A DNA stretch of 37,880 nucleotides. Origin: a virus. Made by a program: the position numbers and the translations under genes. The notes under the pieces were generated by a model. The model was not told the DNA's origin and searched no databases. It saw only the letters and a program-made list of their open reading frames with translations. The stretch covers positions 1-37,880 of the IMG/VR virus record IMGVR_UViG_3300048833_000141; one strand, given 5' to 3'. Positions 13,534 through 21,805 of the stretch are shown piece by piece; position 1 is the stretch's first letter; each line of letters begins with the position of its first letter.

Positions 13534-15545
13534 GCGCGCGCGAGCTGCCCGATGACGTGGCCCGCGCCGCCGATCTGCTGGCCCAGGTCAAGCTGCAGTT
13601 TCTGGCCCCACCACCGCGCATCGACACCGCGCAGTGGGCGGGCCAATACCGCCACATCGCAAAAGGCCCCGAGCGCGGCCTGTGGCGCAACGAGCGCACG
13701 CCCTACCTGGTGGAGCCCATGCGCTGCGCCAGCGCCCACGAGCCATACGAGCGCGTGGTGCTGTGGTTTGCCACCCAGCTCGGCAAAAGCGAGGTGCTTT
13801 ACAACGCCGTGATGCAGCGGATCCACACCGACCCGCAAGACATGATGATGGTGCAGCCGACGCTTCAAGACGCCCAAGACCACAGCGCCCAGCGCTTTCT
13901 GCCCACGATCCTGCAAACCCCGGTGATGCACGGCAAGGTGGCGGTGCGCAAGAGCCGTGACGAGTCCACCAGCTGGCGCAGTCGAAGCATTCAGGGCGGC
14001 TTCACCGTGTTCTTTGCCGGTGCCAACAGCGCGGCATCGCTGGCCTCCAAGCCGCTGGGCTTCGCGGTTGCCGATGAGGTGGACAAGTGGCCGGCCGACG
14101 TGGACAACGAAGGCCCGCCGCTCGGCTTGCTCGAAGAGCGCATGAGCAACTTCAGCCGACGCAAGTTGATCATCGCCAGCACTTGCAACATCAAGGGCCA
14201 GTCGATCATTGAGGCCGAGTACCTGGCCAGCGACCGGCGCCAATACCATGTGCCATGCCCGCATTGCGGCGAAGCACAGGTGCTGGTGTGGGGTGCGAAA
14301 GAAGAGTTCGGCATCAAGTGGCTCAAGACCGCCGCTGGCTCGGCCCGGCCAGAAACCGCTGTGTACGTTTGCCGCCACTGCGGCGCTGCCATCGAAGAGC
14401 ACAGCAAAGACGCCATGCTGCGCTCAGGCGTTTGGGTTCCCCAGGCGCCTGGCGCAGGCCAAGGCAAGCGTGCTGGCTTTTGGCTGAATAAGCTCTACAG
14501 CCCGTTGGGCTGGCGCAGCTGGGGCTCTTTGGTCGAAGAGTGGGAGCACGCGGTGGAGAAAAACCGTACCGGCAACAGCGCCCCGCTCAAGAAGTTTATG
14601 AACAGCTCGCTGGCTGAAACATGGGAAGAAAAGGGCACCGGCGCAGACAGCAAAAGCCTGGCCGCCCGCGCCGAAGACTACCCCACCGGCATCGTGCCGC
14701 GCGGCGGTCTCATGCTCACCATGGGCGTGGACACCCAGCCCGACCGCCTGGAAGCACGCGTTTGGGCCTTTGGTCGTGGCGAAGAAAGCTGGCTGGTCGA
14801 TCGCCACATCATCTACGGCGACCCGAACCTTGACGAAGGCACCGAGGGCAGCCCGTGGACCCGCTTGACCGAAATCCGCCGCACCCCGATGCAGCACGTG
14901 AGCGGCGCGCAAATGGTGATCGAGGCCACGGCGGTGGACACCGGTGGCCACAACACCCACGCGGTGTACGCCTACTGCCGTCACCACACCAATGCCCGCG
15001 TGCTGGCTGTGAAAGGCGCCAGCCAATACGGCCGACCCATCATCGGCAAACCCAGCCCGGTCGATGTGAACTGGCGCGGCGCCAGTGTGCGGCATGGCGT
15101 GAAGCTGTGGCCCATCGGCACCGACACCGCCAAGCATTTGCTGTATGGCCGCATGCGCGTCACCCGTGCTGGCGCGGGCTTTGTGCACGTGCCCAAGGCA
15201 TACACCACCACAGATGAGTTCGAGCAGATGACCGCCGCGCGCCTTATGCCAGTTGTCGTGCAAGGCAAGGCCAGCATGCGCTGGATCACGCCCCAAGGCC
15301 ACCGCGAAGAGGGCGGCGACTGCATGGTCTACGCCTACGCCGCTGCCTGCCACCTCGGAATTCAAACCTACCGAGAAACCGGCTGGGCCATGCGCGAGCA
15401 GAAATTCCAGCCCGCCGCCGACCTGTTCAGCCAGCCCGCCGCGAAGCCTACCGAAGTCAACCTCGAAGCTGTCAACCCCACCCAAACCAAACCCCAACCC
15501 CAGCCGCCCCGCCGCGCCCCCACTGCGCGCGCCGGGTGGATGTGA
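13530..15545 (+). CDS. Terminase large subunit, lambda GpA family
   Basis: 671 residues, in the usual length range for GpA-type terminases. The ATPase part holds FATQLGKSEV (Walker A-like, near residue 80) and AVADEVDKWP (Walker B, near residue 180). Two zinc knuckles, CPHCGEAQ and CRHCGAAI, lie near residues 240-290. The nuclease part has GVDTQPDRLEARVWAFGRG and IEATAVDTGGHN with acidic metal ligands. The C-terminus is Pro/Gln-rich and disordered. It cuts concatemers and drives DNA into the prohead together with the small subunit. Confidence 0.95.
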   Translation: MSARELPDDVARAADLLAQVKLQFLAPPPRIDTAQWAGQYRHIAKGPERGLWRNERTPYLVEPMRCASAHEPYERVVLWFATQLGKSEVLYNAVMQRIHTDPQDMMMVQPTLQDAQDHSAQRFLPTILQTPVMHGKVAVRKSRDESTSWRSRSIQGGFTVFFAGANSAASLASKPLGFAVADEVDKWPADVDNEGPPLGLLEERMSNFSRRKLIIASTCNIKGQSIIEAEYLASDRRQYHVPCPHCGEAQVLVWGAKEEFGIKWLKTAAGSARPETAVYVCRHCGAAIEEHSKDAMLRSGVWVPQAPGAGQGKRAGFWLNKLYSPLGWRSWGSLVEEWEHAVEKNRTGNSAPLKKFMNSSLAETWEEKGTGADSKSLAARAEDYPTGIVPRGGLMLTMGVDTQPDRLEARVWAFGRGEESWLVDRHIIYGDPNLDEGTEGSPWTRLTEIRRTPMQHVSGAQMVIEATAVDTGGHNTHAVYAYCRHHTNARVLAVKGASQYGRPIIGKPSPVDVNWRGASVRHGVKLWPIGTDTAKHLLYGRMRVTRAGAGFVHVPKAYTTTDEFEQMTAARLMPVVVQGKASMRWITPQGHREEGGDCMVYAYAAACHLGIQTYRETGWAMREQKFQPAADLFSQPAAKPTEVNLEAVNPTQTKPQPQPPRRAPTARAGWM

Positions 15546-15556
15546 AAGGCCATTCC

Positions 15557-16261
15557 ATGCAAATCAACGTGACCACCAACTTCCCCGAAGTCAAGCGTTA
15601 CATCGACGCGTTGGGCAAGCAGGGCCGGTTTGCTGCGGCCGTGGCGCTCACCAAGACCGCGCAAGACATTCAGCGCGCCATCCCCGCCGAGCTTGATCGA
15701 GTGTTGGATCGGCCCACCGAATTCACCAAGCGCGGCACCTACGTCAAGGCTGCGCGGCGCGACACCTTGGCGGCCGAGGTCGGGTTCAAGCGCATCCAGG
15801 CCAGCTACATGCGTTACCAGATCGAGGGCGGCCTGGTGCAGCCGCGCGCCGGCGGCATCAAGTTGCCCGGCAACATCCAACTCAACGCCTTCGGCAACAT
15901 CCCGCGCGGCACCATCGCCCGGCTTAAGGCGGCGGCGAAGAGCGGCGATCTCAGCAGCGCCATTGCCAAACGATTGAACGTCAACGGCAACCGCCGAAAA
16001 GGCGCCGCGCCCATCCAGCTTTTTTACGGCAAGCCAGAAGGTAAAGGGTGGGAAGACGCGCCGGTTGGCATCTGGCGCCGCGTGCCGCCGGCCACGCCGG
16101 GCGGCAAAGGCAAGCTGATCCCCGTGATCGTTTTTGAAGACACCGCCGCCCGCTACCGCCGCCGCTTCGACTTTGCGGGCCTCGCGCAGCGCACCGTGCG
16201 CGAAAAGTTCGCCGGCCATTTCTCCACCGCCATCCAAACCGCCATACGCACCGCCCGATGA
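15557..16261 (+). CDS. Minor tail protein Z / tail-completion-like protein
   Basis: 234 residues from ATG 15557 (MQINVTTNFPEVKRYIDALG). The N-terminus, then RFAAAVALTKTAQDIQRAIP and FTKRGTYVKAAR resemble lambda GpZ-type tail-completion proteins that join tail to head. Several homologues sit between terminase and portal, so the position is not unusual. It should act late in tail assembly. The identification rests on pattern recognition, not a computed match. Confidence 0.62.
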   Translation: MQINVTTNFPEVKRYIDALGKQGRFAAAVALTKTAQDIQRAIPAELDRVLDRPTEFTKRGTYVKAARRDTLAAEVGFKRIQASYMRYQIEGGLVQPRAGGIKLPGNIQLNAFGNIPRGTIARLKAAAKSGDLSSAIAKRLNVNGNRRKGAAPIQLFYGKPEGKGWEDAPVGIWRRVPPATPGGKGKLIPVIVFEDTAARYRRRFDFAGLAQRTVREKFAGHFSTAIQTAIRTAR

Positions 16262-16602
16262 GCATCAAACCCGCCCGCACCCCCCAGCAGCCCACCGAGC
16301 CACTCTTCGCTGGCCAAAGCTGCGAATACCCCAACCCCGACGATTTTGTCGACGATGTGCTGGCCATCGTGCGCGCGCTGGTGCCCGGCCTGGGTGCCGA
16401 CGTGTGCGCCAAAGCCTGCGCCGCCATCCGAGAGCGCTGGGGTGGCGACCGCCCCTACATCGCCCGGCGCGCGGGCGAAGGGCGCAGCGGGCGCAACGAA
16501 GCCATCCGGCGGGACTACCAACGCGGCGAGCGCCTGGCCTTGTTGGAGCGCCGCTACGCCATCAGCCAGCGGCACATTCTGCGCATCATCAAGAGCGACT
16601 GA
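16258..16602 (+). CDS. Mor-family transcription activator
   Basis: 114 residues, coupled by ATGA. The C-terminal half, RRAGEGRSGRNEAIRRDYQR, then GERLALLERRYAISQRHILR, is the helix-turn-helix of the Mor/C activator family from phage Mu, where Mor turns on the middle promoter by binding a dyad next to the polymerase. The N-terminal half (FVDDVLAIVRALVPGLGADV) is the usual dimerisation domain. It lies immediately before the first of two 32-bp dyad elements and well inside the late region, so it may boost structural gene expression. Confidence 0.78.
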   Translation: MSIKPARTPQQPTEPLFAGQSCEYPNPDDFVDDVLAIVRALVPGLGADVCAKACAAIRERWGGDRPYIARRAGEGRSGRNEAIRRDYQRGERLALLERRYAISQRHILRIIKSD

Positions 16603-16606
16603 CCGG

Positions 16607-16638
16607 GTGACGCCCCGCGCCTTACGCATGTCACCCCA
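16607..16638 (+). promoter_or_regulatory. 32-bp dyad element, copy 1
   Basis: GTGAC and GTCAC form the outer arms and GCG/CGC the inner arms around CCTTA. The identical 32 bases recur at 21754-21785. A small hairpin (GTCGG/CCGAC, 16650-16666) lies between it and the next ATG. Candidate activator site or RNA element; the role is inferred. Confidence 0.6.
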
Positions 16639-16671
16639 GCGCGTGGATAGTCGGGCGAAAACCGACCGCCC

Positions 16672-17223
16672 ATGCCGATCATTGCCCCAACCGAACCGGC
16701 CAGCCTGATCGCTGGCGACACCGCCCAATGGATCAAGACGCTGCCCGACTACCCGGCCAGCGTCGGCTGGGCCTTGTCTTACGAGCTGGTCAACGCTGGC
16801 CAGCGCATCGCCTTTGGCAGCGTGGCCTATGGTGATGACCACCTGGTCAAAGTGCCCGCCACCACCACCGAAGCCTGGGCGCCCGGCGCCTACACCTACC
16901 GCGCCCGCGCCGCCTTGGCTGGCGAGGTGTTCACGGTGGGCGCCGGGCAGATCGCGGTACAGCCCGCGTTTGGCGCTGCCACCGATGCGCGCAGCCATGC
17001 GCGGCGCACGCTTGACGCCATCGAAGCAACCCTGGAAGGCCGGGCCACCAGCGCCACCGCCGAATACCAGATTGCAGGCCGCTCCATGAAATACATCCCC
17101 ATCCCCGAACTGCTCGCGCTGCGCGACCGCTACCGGCGCGACGTGAGCGCAGAAAACGCCGCCGCCAGCATCGCCGCCGGGCTCGGCAACCCAGGCCGAA
17201 TCTATGTGAGGTTCGGCCCATGA
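16672..17223 (+). CDS. Head-tail joining-like protein with Ig-type N-terminus
   Basis: 183 residues. The first 105 look beta-rich and Ig-like: QWIKTLPDYPASVGWALSYE, later AWAPGAYTYRARAALAGEVF, then VGAGQIAVQP. The C-terminal part, RRTLDAIEATLEGRATSATA, then YQIAGRSMKYIPIPELLALR, then DRYRRDV, matches the gpW-like motif common in phage head-tail joining proteins. It overlaps the portal gene by ATGA. It probably closes the portal vertex or aids tail attachment. Confidence 0.7.
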   Translation: MPIIAPTEPASLIAGDTAQWIKTLPDYPASVGWALSYELVNAGQRIAFGSVAYGDDHLVKVPATTTEAWAPGAYTYRARAALAGEVFTVGAGQIAVQPAFGAATDARSHARRTLDAIEATLEGRATSATAEYQIAGRSMKYIPIPELLALRDRYRRDVSAENAAASIAAGLGNPGRIYVRFGP

Positions 17224-18737
17224 GCCAGCAGCAAGCCCGGCCCGGGTTTTTCAAGCGCACCCTGCAACGCATCACCGGCAGCACACCAGCCGCGCCCATG
17301 CAGCTGCGCCGCTTCGAAGCCGCCCGCATCGATCGCCTCACCGCTGGCTGGTTCGCCACCGAAAGCAGCATCAACGAAGAGCTGCGCAGCGACCTCAACA
17401 GCCTGCGCCGCCGCGGGCGCGAGCTCGACAACAACAACGACTACGCCCGCAAGTTTCGCGGCATGTGTGAAGACAACATCATTGGCCCCGGCGGCATTCG
17501 CCTGCAAGCCAAGGTCGAAGTCAACCGCTCCCGCCCTGACGATCTGGCCAACGATGCCATCGAATCCGCCTGGGCGCGCTGGGGCCAGCAGTGCGACGTG
17601 ACCGGCGCCCTGAGCCTGCGCGACCTGTGCGCCAGCATCGTCGGCAGCCTGCCCAGCGATGGCGAGTTTCTGGTGCGCATGGTGCGCGGTGCAGACGCCG
17701 GCAACCCGTTCAACTTTGCGCTGCAGGTGATCGACGTTGACCGAATCGACACCGGCTTCAACGGCACCTTTGAGGGCAACACCGTCATCATGGGCGTGGA
17801 AGTCAACGCCTACCGCCGCCCGCTCGCGCTGCACCTGTTCGAATCCCACCCGAATGACGGTGTGCGCAGCGCGCGCCGCCGCATCCGCGTGCCAGCCGCC
17901 GATCTGATCCACGGCTTTCGCCGCGTGCGCGCCGAGCAAATGCGCGGCATCCCCTGGATGGCCCCGGGCATGCTCAGCCTGCACCACCTGAGCAACTTCA
18001 TGCAAAGCGCCATTTTGGCAGCCGAGCACGGCGCCAATCACTACGGCTTTTTCAAGCAGTCCATCGATGCCCAGGGGGGCCCACCCATCGGTGTGGTCGA
18101 AGAAAGCCAGGTCAACATCACCACCAGCCAGCCGGGCATTTACGACACGCTCCCCGTCGGCTACGAATTCCAGCAGCACGACAGCAAGTACCCCAACGAA
18201 GTATTCGGCCCGTTCAGCAAAACGGTTTTGCAGCGCATCGCCACCGGCTGGCGTGTGGCCTATCACAGCCTGGCCAACGATCTGGAAGGCGTGAGCTTTT
18301 CCAGCATCCGCAGCGGAACCCTGGAAGAGCGCGACCGCTGGATGGTCGACCAGCAGTGGTTTGTCGACTGCTTCATGGAGCCGGTCTACAACGCCTGGCT
18401 GCAAATGGCCCTCATGAGCGGGCAGATCACCTCGGCCAACGGCGTGGCCATGCCCGCCAGCAAGATCGGCAAATTCGCGCGCCACGAATGGCAGCCACGG
18501 CGCTGGGAATGGGTCGACCCAAAGAGCGACATGGAAGCCAAGATTCTGAGTGTGCGCGCCGGCCTCATGGCCCCGCAAGACCTCAGCGCGGCCATGGGCT
18601 ACGACTTTGAAGACACGTTGAAAGCCATCAAGCGCGCCCAAGAGCTTGCCGCCACCCTGGGCGTGAACCTCACCGCCTACGAATCCACCCCCGGCGCGCA
18701 GCCGGCCAACCCACCAGCACCCGCCCCAAAGGAATAA
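17220..18737 (+). CDS. Portal protein, lambda GpB family
   Basis: 505 residues. The N-terminal NSLRRRGRELDNNNDYARKF, then MCEDNIIGPGGIRLQAK, and the central GIPWMAPGMLSLHHLSNFMQ and WQWRVAYHSLANDLEG-type strings are hallmarks of the lambda-type portal. The C-terminal YDFEDTLKAIKRAQELAATL helix is also typical. The ring of 12 subunits forms the DNA entry channel. The length matches the family. No separate scaffold or S49 protease gene follows it directly; four unusual genes come first. Confidence 0.95.
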   Translation: MSQQQARPGFFKRTLQRITGSTPAAPMQLRRFEAARIDRLTAGWFATESSINEELRSDLNSLRRRGRELDNNNDYARKFRGMCEDNIIGPGGIRLQAKVEVNRSRPDDLANDAIESAWARWGQQCDVTGALSLRDLCASIVGSLPSDGEFLVRMVRGADAGNPFNFALQVIDVDRIDTGFNGTFEGNTVIMGVEVNAYRRPLALHLFESHPNDGVRSARRRIRVPAADLIHGFRRVRAEQMRGIPWMAPGMLSLHHLSNFMQSAILAAEHGANHYGFFKQSIDAQGGPPIGVVEESQVNITTSQPGIYDTLPVGYEFQQHDSKYPNEVFGPFSKTVLQRIATGWRVAYHSLANDLEGVSFSSIRSGTLEERDRWMVDQQWFVDCFMEPVYNAWLQMALMSGQITSANGVAMPASKIGKFARHEWQPRRWEWVDPKSDMEAKILSVRAGLMAPQDLSAAMGYDFEDTLKAIKRAQELAATLGVNLTAYESTPGAQPANPPAPAPKE

Positions 18738-18740
18738 ACC

Positions 18741-19157
18741 ATGCCCTCCGCAAACGCCCGCACCCTCCCCAAACGCCTCGCAGACGCCTACTTCACAGGC
18801 TCGTTCAAGTTCCTGCTTGTGAGCGCCGCCCCGTCTGAGGCCAACCTCGACGCCTGGGCCGTCCGCAGCTCAGTCACCAACGAGGTGACGGGCACCGGCT
18901 ACACCGCTGGCGGCGTCGCTACCACCGTCACCGTGGGCGCGGTTGACACAGCCAACAACCGCGTTGCCGTCACGATCAGCAACTTCACGTTGCCCAACGC
19001 AACCCTGACGGCTGTCGGCGGCTGGCTCTACAAAGTCGTGGGCACTGCGGCCACCGATCAGTTGGTCTCGTTCGTGGACTTCAACGCGCCGGTCAGCAGC
19101 ACGGCCAGCGACTTTGCGGTCACGTTCTCCGACCCGATCTACATCGCCACGTTGTGA
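18741..19157 (+). CDS. Structural protein of unknown type, 138 aa
   Basis: Starts right after the portal. It is beta-rich with many Thr and Val (TNEVTGTGYTAGGVATTVTV, then NNRVAVTISNFTLPNATLTA), as in head decoration or fibre-associated proteins. There is no signal peptide. The KRLADAYFTGSFKFLLVSA start may be a membrane- or protein-binding helix. In many phages of this type a run of such small proteins stands between portal and capsid. I would not name it further. Confidence 0.6.
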   Translation: MPSANARTLPKRLADAYFTGSFKFLLVSAAPSEANLDAWAVRSSVTNEVTGTGYTAGGVATTVTVGAVDTANNRVAVTISNFTLPNATLTAVGGWLYKVVGTAATDQLVSFVDFNAPVSSTASDFAVTFSDPIYIATL

Positions 19158-19167
19158 GGAGCGCGCC

Positions 19168-19647
19168 ATGACGCTCATTGATGAAATCCGGGCCAAGTGC
19201 CCGCCGGAGCTGCTGAATGCGCGCAACGCGCAGGCCATTACCGATGCGGTGAACGTAGGCCGAACTCGCGTGGATGAGGTGACCAAGTTCGCCAGCCTCG
19301 GCATCAGCGAGCGCTTCCCCAGCCTCAACGGCTTGCCCGGCCCGCTGGGTGCCGAGCTGCTGTTTCGCAAGCTGGAGGCATTCGCCCCGGTGGCGCTTCA
19401 GTCGCCCGACATCGGCGTGAGCCTGCTGGGCGGCGCTGTTATCCGGCAGATGGGGCACCTGAAGGGCGCTGGTATGGCCATTGGCTCACCCGCTGTCAGG
19501 CAGATGCTCGCTGCGCTGGTGGGCGCTGGCGCGATCACGCAGGTCGAGGCCGATGCGCTGGTTTCCGTGGCTTCGCTGCCCGACCCGATCACCGAGTTTG
19601 AGGTGCGCCGCGCCTGCTGGGCCGACAACGGAGACTGGCTACCATGA
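19168..19647 (+). CDS. Hypothetical structural-module protein, 159 aa
   Basis: The ATG at 19168 has GAGGAGCG 4 bases before it; the frame upstream is a shadow. A helical start (MTLIDEIRAKCPPELLNARN, then ITDAVNVGRTRVDEVTKFAS) and a hydrophobic middle (VRQMLAALVGAGAITQVEAD) suggest an alpha-helical soluble protein. It is tightly linked to the genes around it. The family is not known to me. Confidence 0.6.
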   Translation: MTLIDEIRAKCPPELLNARNAQAITDAVNVGRTRVDEVTKFASLGISERFPSLNGLPGPLGAELLFRKLEAFAPVALQSPDIGVSLLGGAVIRQMGHLKGAGMAIGSPAVRQMLAALVGAGAITQVEADALVSVASLPDPITEFEVRRACWADNGDWLP

Positions 19648-20042
19648 CCACGACCATCCCAACCAAAGTAGCCGCCACGCTGGTCGCCAGCGCATCGAAC
19701 GCAGCAGGCGCAACGACACGCGGCACGCTTGATATTCGCGGCAAAGTCGGCGCGTTTGTGACCATGAAAATCAGCAACGGCGCGACCGGCCCCACGGCTC
19801 AGTGCGTCTGCAACATCCTTGTGAGCCACGCCACGGGCGCCACGCCCACCGCAGCCAGCGCGGGCGCTGACTGGAAGACCCAATGGTCATTCGGCGGCGG
19901 CACCACCAACAGCGCGGTGACCGAGCAAACGATCTGGATCGAGGGGCCACAGCACGTCTGTATTGAGTACACGGGCAACACCGGCCAGGCCGTGACGGTT
20001 GAGGCGCTGGCGACTGTGACCAACGCCTACGAGAGCACCTGA
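19644..20042 (+). CDS. Beta-rich structural protein, 132 aa
   Basis: Starts as ATGA over the previous stop. The sequence is beta-rich, with Thr and Ala: KVAATLVASASNAAGATTRG, then LDIRGKVGAFVTMKISNGAT, and a C-terminal VCIEYTGNTGQAVTVEALAT. This resembles the small jelly-roll-type decoration proteins of phage heads. It is directly followed (1 base shared) by the LamG-repeat gene and may serve it as partner. Confidence 0.6.
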   Translation: MTTTIPTKVAATLVASASNAAGATTRGTLDIRGKVGAFVTMKISNGATGPTAQCVCNILVSHATGATPTAASAGADWKTQWSFGGGTTNSAVTEQTIWIEGPQHVCIEYTGNTGQAVTVEALATVTNAYEST

Positions 20043-21757
20043 TGGCCGTGATCCGGCGCTCGCAGTCGTGGACGAGCCAGCCGCAAGGGCCTGCCGAGAT
20101 TGATTGGCAAAGCCCGCTGGCGCGTGATTTGCTGGCGGTGCAGCACATGGGCGGCCTTGTCTGGCTGAAACCCAGCGGCGTAACGCCAATAACGCTGTCG
20201 GGCGTGGTTGCGGATATTGAACCCAACTCAGTGGGCGTGCATCGGCGGCACACAGCCTGGTTCGGTTACACGATCAGCAACACCGAAGAAAACTCGATTA
20301 ACGGGTATTCCGGGCCTGCTACGCTGCTGTCTGTATACGTGCCTGGGCCAAATTCCAACACCACGCAAATTTCACAGTTTGGCAGCGGTTTCGGTCACAT
20401 CATTTCTTCTGCGGATGGCGCGCCGGGCAAAGTTACAGCCAAGTTTAGAAATCTGACAAAAATCGGCGGCAGCTTCACCATGCCCACGCAAGGGCCTGTT
20501 GTTGTTGCCATCGCTAGGAGCATCCCAGGCGTTGAGCAAGCGCTTTGGGTAAACGGCCAGAAAGACCCGATCACCGGATCAGGCACACCGGGTGCGCTTG
20601 GCAACCGCGTGATGGGGGTTGGTGCCAACTCGCCCGATGGCTTGCTGCTCAATGCCTATTTCAAGCGCGCTTTATCAGACGCTGAGATTGCAGCCCTTTC
20701 CGCCAACCCCTGGCAGATTTTCAAGCCGCAAACCCGGCGCACGGTGTTCGCGCTGGACTCTGGCCCCTCTCCAATCCCCGGCAACGCCACCGGCACCCCT
20801 GCATCCCTAACCCTCACACCGCCCGCAGGCACAGCAGCAGGCAAAGCCCAGGCCAGCGGCACACCGGCCAGCCTGAGCCTGACGGCCCCAACGGCCACTG
20901 TCACCGTCACGCCCACCGCGTCGGCAGGCAATGCAGTCGGAACCCCGGCACCGCTCGCCCTGTCCGCGCCATCGGCGACAGCGGCGGGCAAAGCAGCCGC
21001 CAGCGCAGCGCCCGCATCACTCAGTATCACGGCGCCCACGGCAACCGCTGTGGGCAAAGCGCAAGCCACCGGCGCAACCGCAGCACTCAGCATCACAGCG
21101 CCGCAAGCGAGCGCCACGGGCAAAGCAGCCGCAACCGGCACCCCGGCGCAGATCACGATCAGCGCGCCCACGGCATCGGCATTTGGTGGTGCGGCTGGTC
21201 AGGCCATCGGTTCGCCTGCCAGTCTGAGCATTGCCGCGCCGCAAGCCACCGCAAGTGGATCGGCGGTTGCGTCGGCCATGTATGCCGGGCTGAGCATTTC
21301 GGCGCCGACGGCCACGGCCAGCGTTACGCCCGCGTCATCAGCAGGCAACGCGGTGGGCACACCGGCTGGGATCAGCCTGTCGGCACCCACGGCCACGGCA
21401 CGCGGCAGGGCAGCGGCCAGCGCATCACCTGCCTCGATCAGCCTGTCAGCACCTGCCGCCACGGCACGCGGCGCGGCGGTTGCGACGGGGGGCTATGCGG
21501 GCATCAGCATCAGCGCGCCGACGGCGACTGCCAGCGCGGCAGACCCACGCGGGTTTGCAGTGGGCTCGTTTGCGGGCTTGATCATCAGCGCGCCCACGGC
21601 ATTCGCCCGGGGCGAGGCCGCTCCCGACGACGGGTTGATCGAGTCGCAGCGCTACCGCCAGATCGCCCTGGCCATTGAGCGCGGGCAGATCGTCAACGGC
21701 CCCGCCGATCACCTGTTTCTCAAGGTCGGCCTGCGCAGCAAATACCGCGGCATGTGA
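20042..21757 (+). CDS. LamG-domain fibre protein with tandem Ala/Thr/Ser repeats
   Basis: 571 residues. Residues 1-235 look like a jelly-roll LamG/concanavalin domain: VVVAIARSIPGVEQALWVNG, then AYFKRALSDAEIAALSANPW, then QIFKPQTRRTVF, a phrase shared by many phage LamG proteins. Residues 250-520 hold about 13 repeats of 18-26 residues with the core GTPASLSLTAPTATA, sometimes joined by VTVTPTASAGNAV. The last 45 residues are different and may be a capsid- or tail-binding end (RYRQIALAIERGQIVNGPAD). The gene sits between portal and capsid genes, an unusual place for a fibre, and could encode a head fibre. Confidence 0.68.
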   Translation: MAVIRRSQSWTSQPQGPAEIDWQSPLARDLLAVQHMGGLVWLKPSGVTPITLSGVVADIEPNSVGVHRRHTAWFGYTISNTEENSINGYSGPATLLSVYVPGPNSNTTQISQFGSGFGHIISSADGAPGKVTAKFRNLTKIGGSFTMPTQGPVVVAIARSIPGVEQALWVNGQKDPITGSGTPGALGNRVMGVGANSPDGLLLNAYFKRALSDAEIAALSANPWQIFKPQTRRTVFALDSGPSPIPGNATGTPASLTLTPPAGTAAGKAQASGTPASLSLTAPTATVTVTPTASAGNAVGTPAPLALSAPSATAAGKAAASAAPASLSITAPTATAVGKAQATGATAALSITAPQASATGKAAATGTPAQITISAPTASAFGGAAGQAIGSPASLSIAAPQATASGSAVASAMYAGLSISAPTATASVTPASSAGNAVGTPAGISLSAPTATARGRAAASASPASISLSAPAATARGAAVATGGYAGISISAPTATASAADPRGFAVGSFAGLIISAPTAFARGEAAPDDGLIESQRYRQIALAIERGQIVNGPADHLFLKVGLRSKYRGM

Positions 21758-21785
21758 CGCCCCGCGCCTTACGCATGTCACCCCA
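21754..21785 (+). promoter_or_regulatory. 32-bp dyad element, copy 2
   Basis: Identical to 16607-16638 over 32 bases. The stop codon of the LamG gene (21755-21757) lies inside it. It is followed at once by a CCCCGC/GCGGGG hairpin (21786-21804), which ends one base before the ATG of the protease-capsid gene. Confidence 0.6.
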
Positions 21786-21805
21786 CCCCGCTTCTACTGC
21801 GGGGC

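Noticed and set aside
17202-18641. Long minus-strand open frame opposite the portal gene
   Set aside because: Shadow of the portal gene caused by high GC; no plausible start or family.
20800-21640. CRISPR or satellite repeat
   Set aside because: The repeats keep an open frame and vary at third positions, so they are protein-level repeats.
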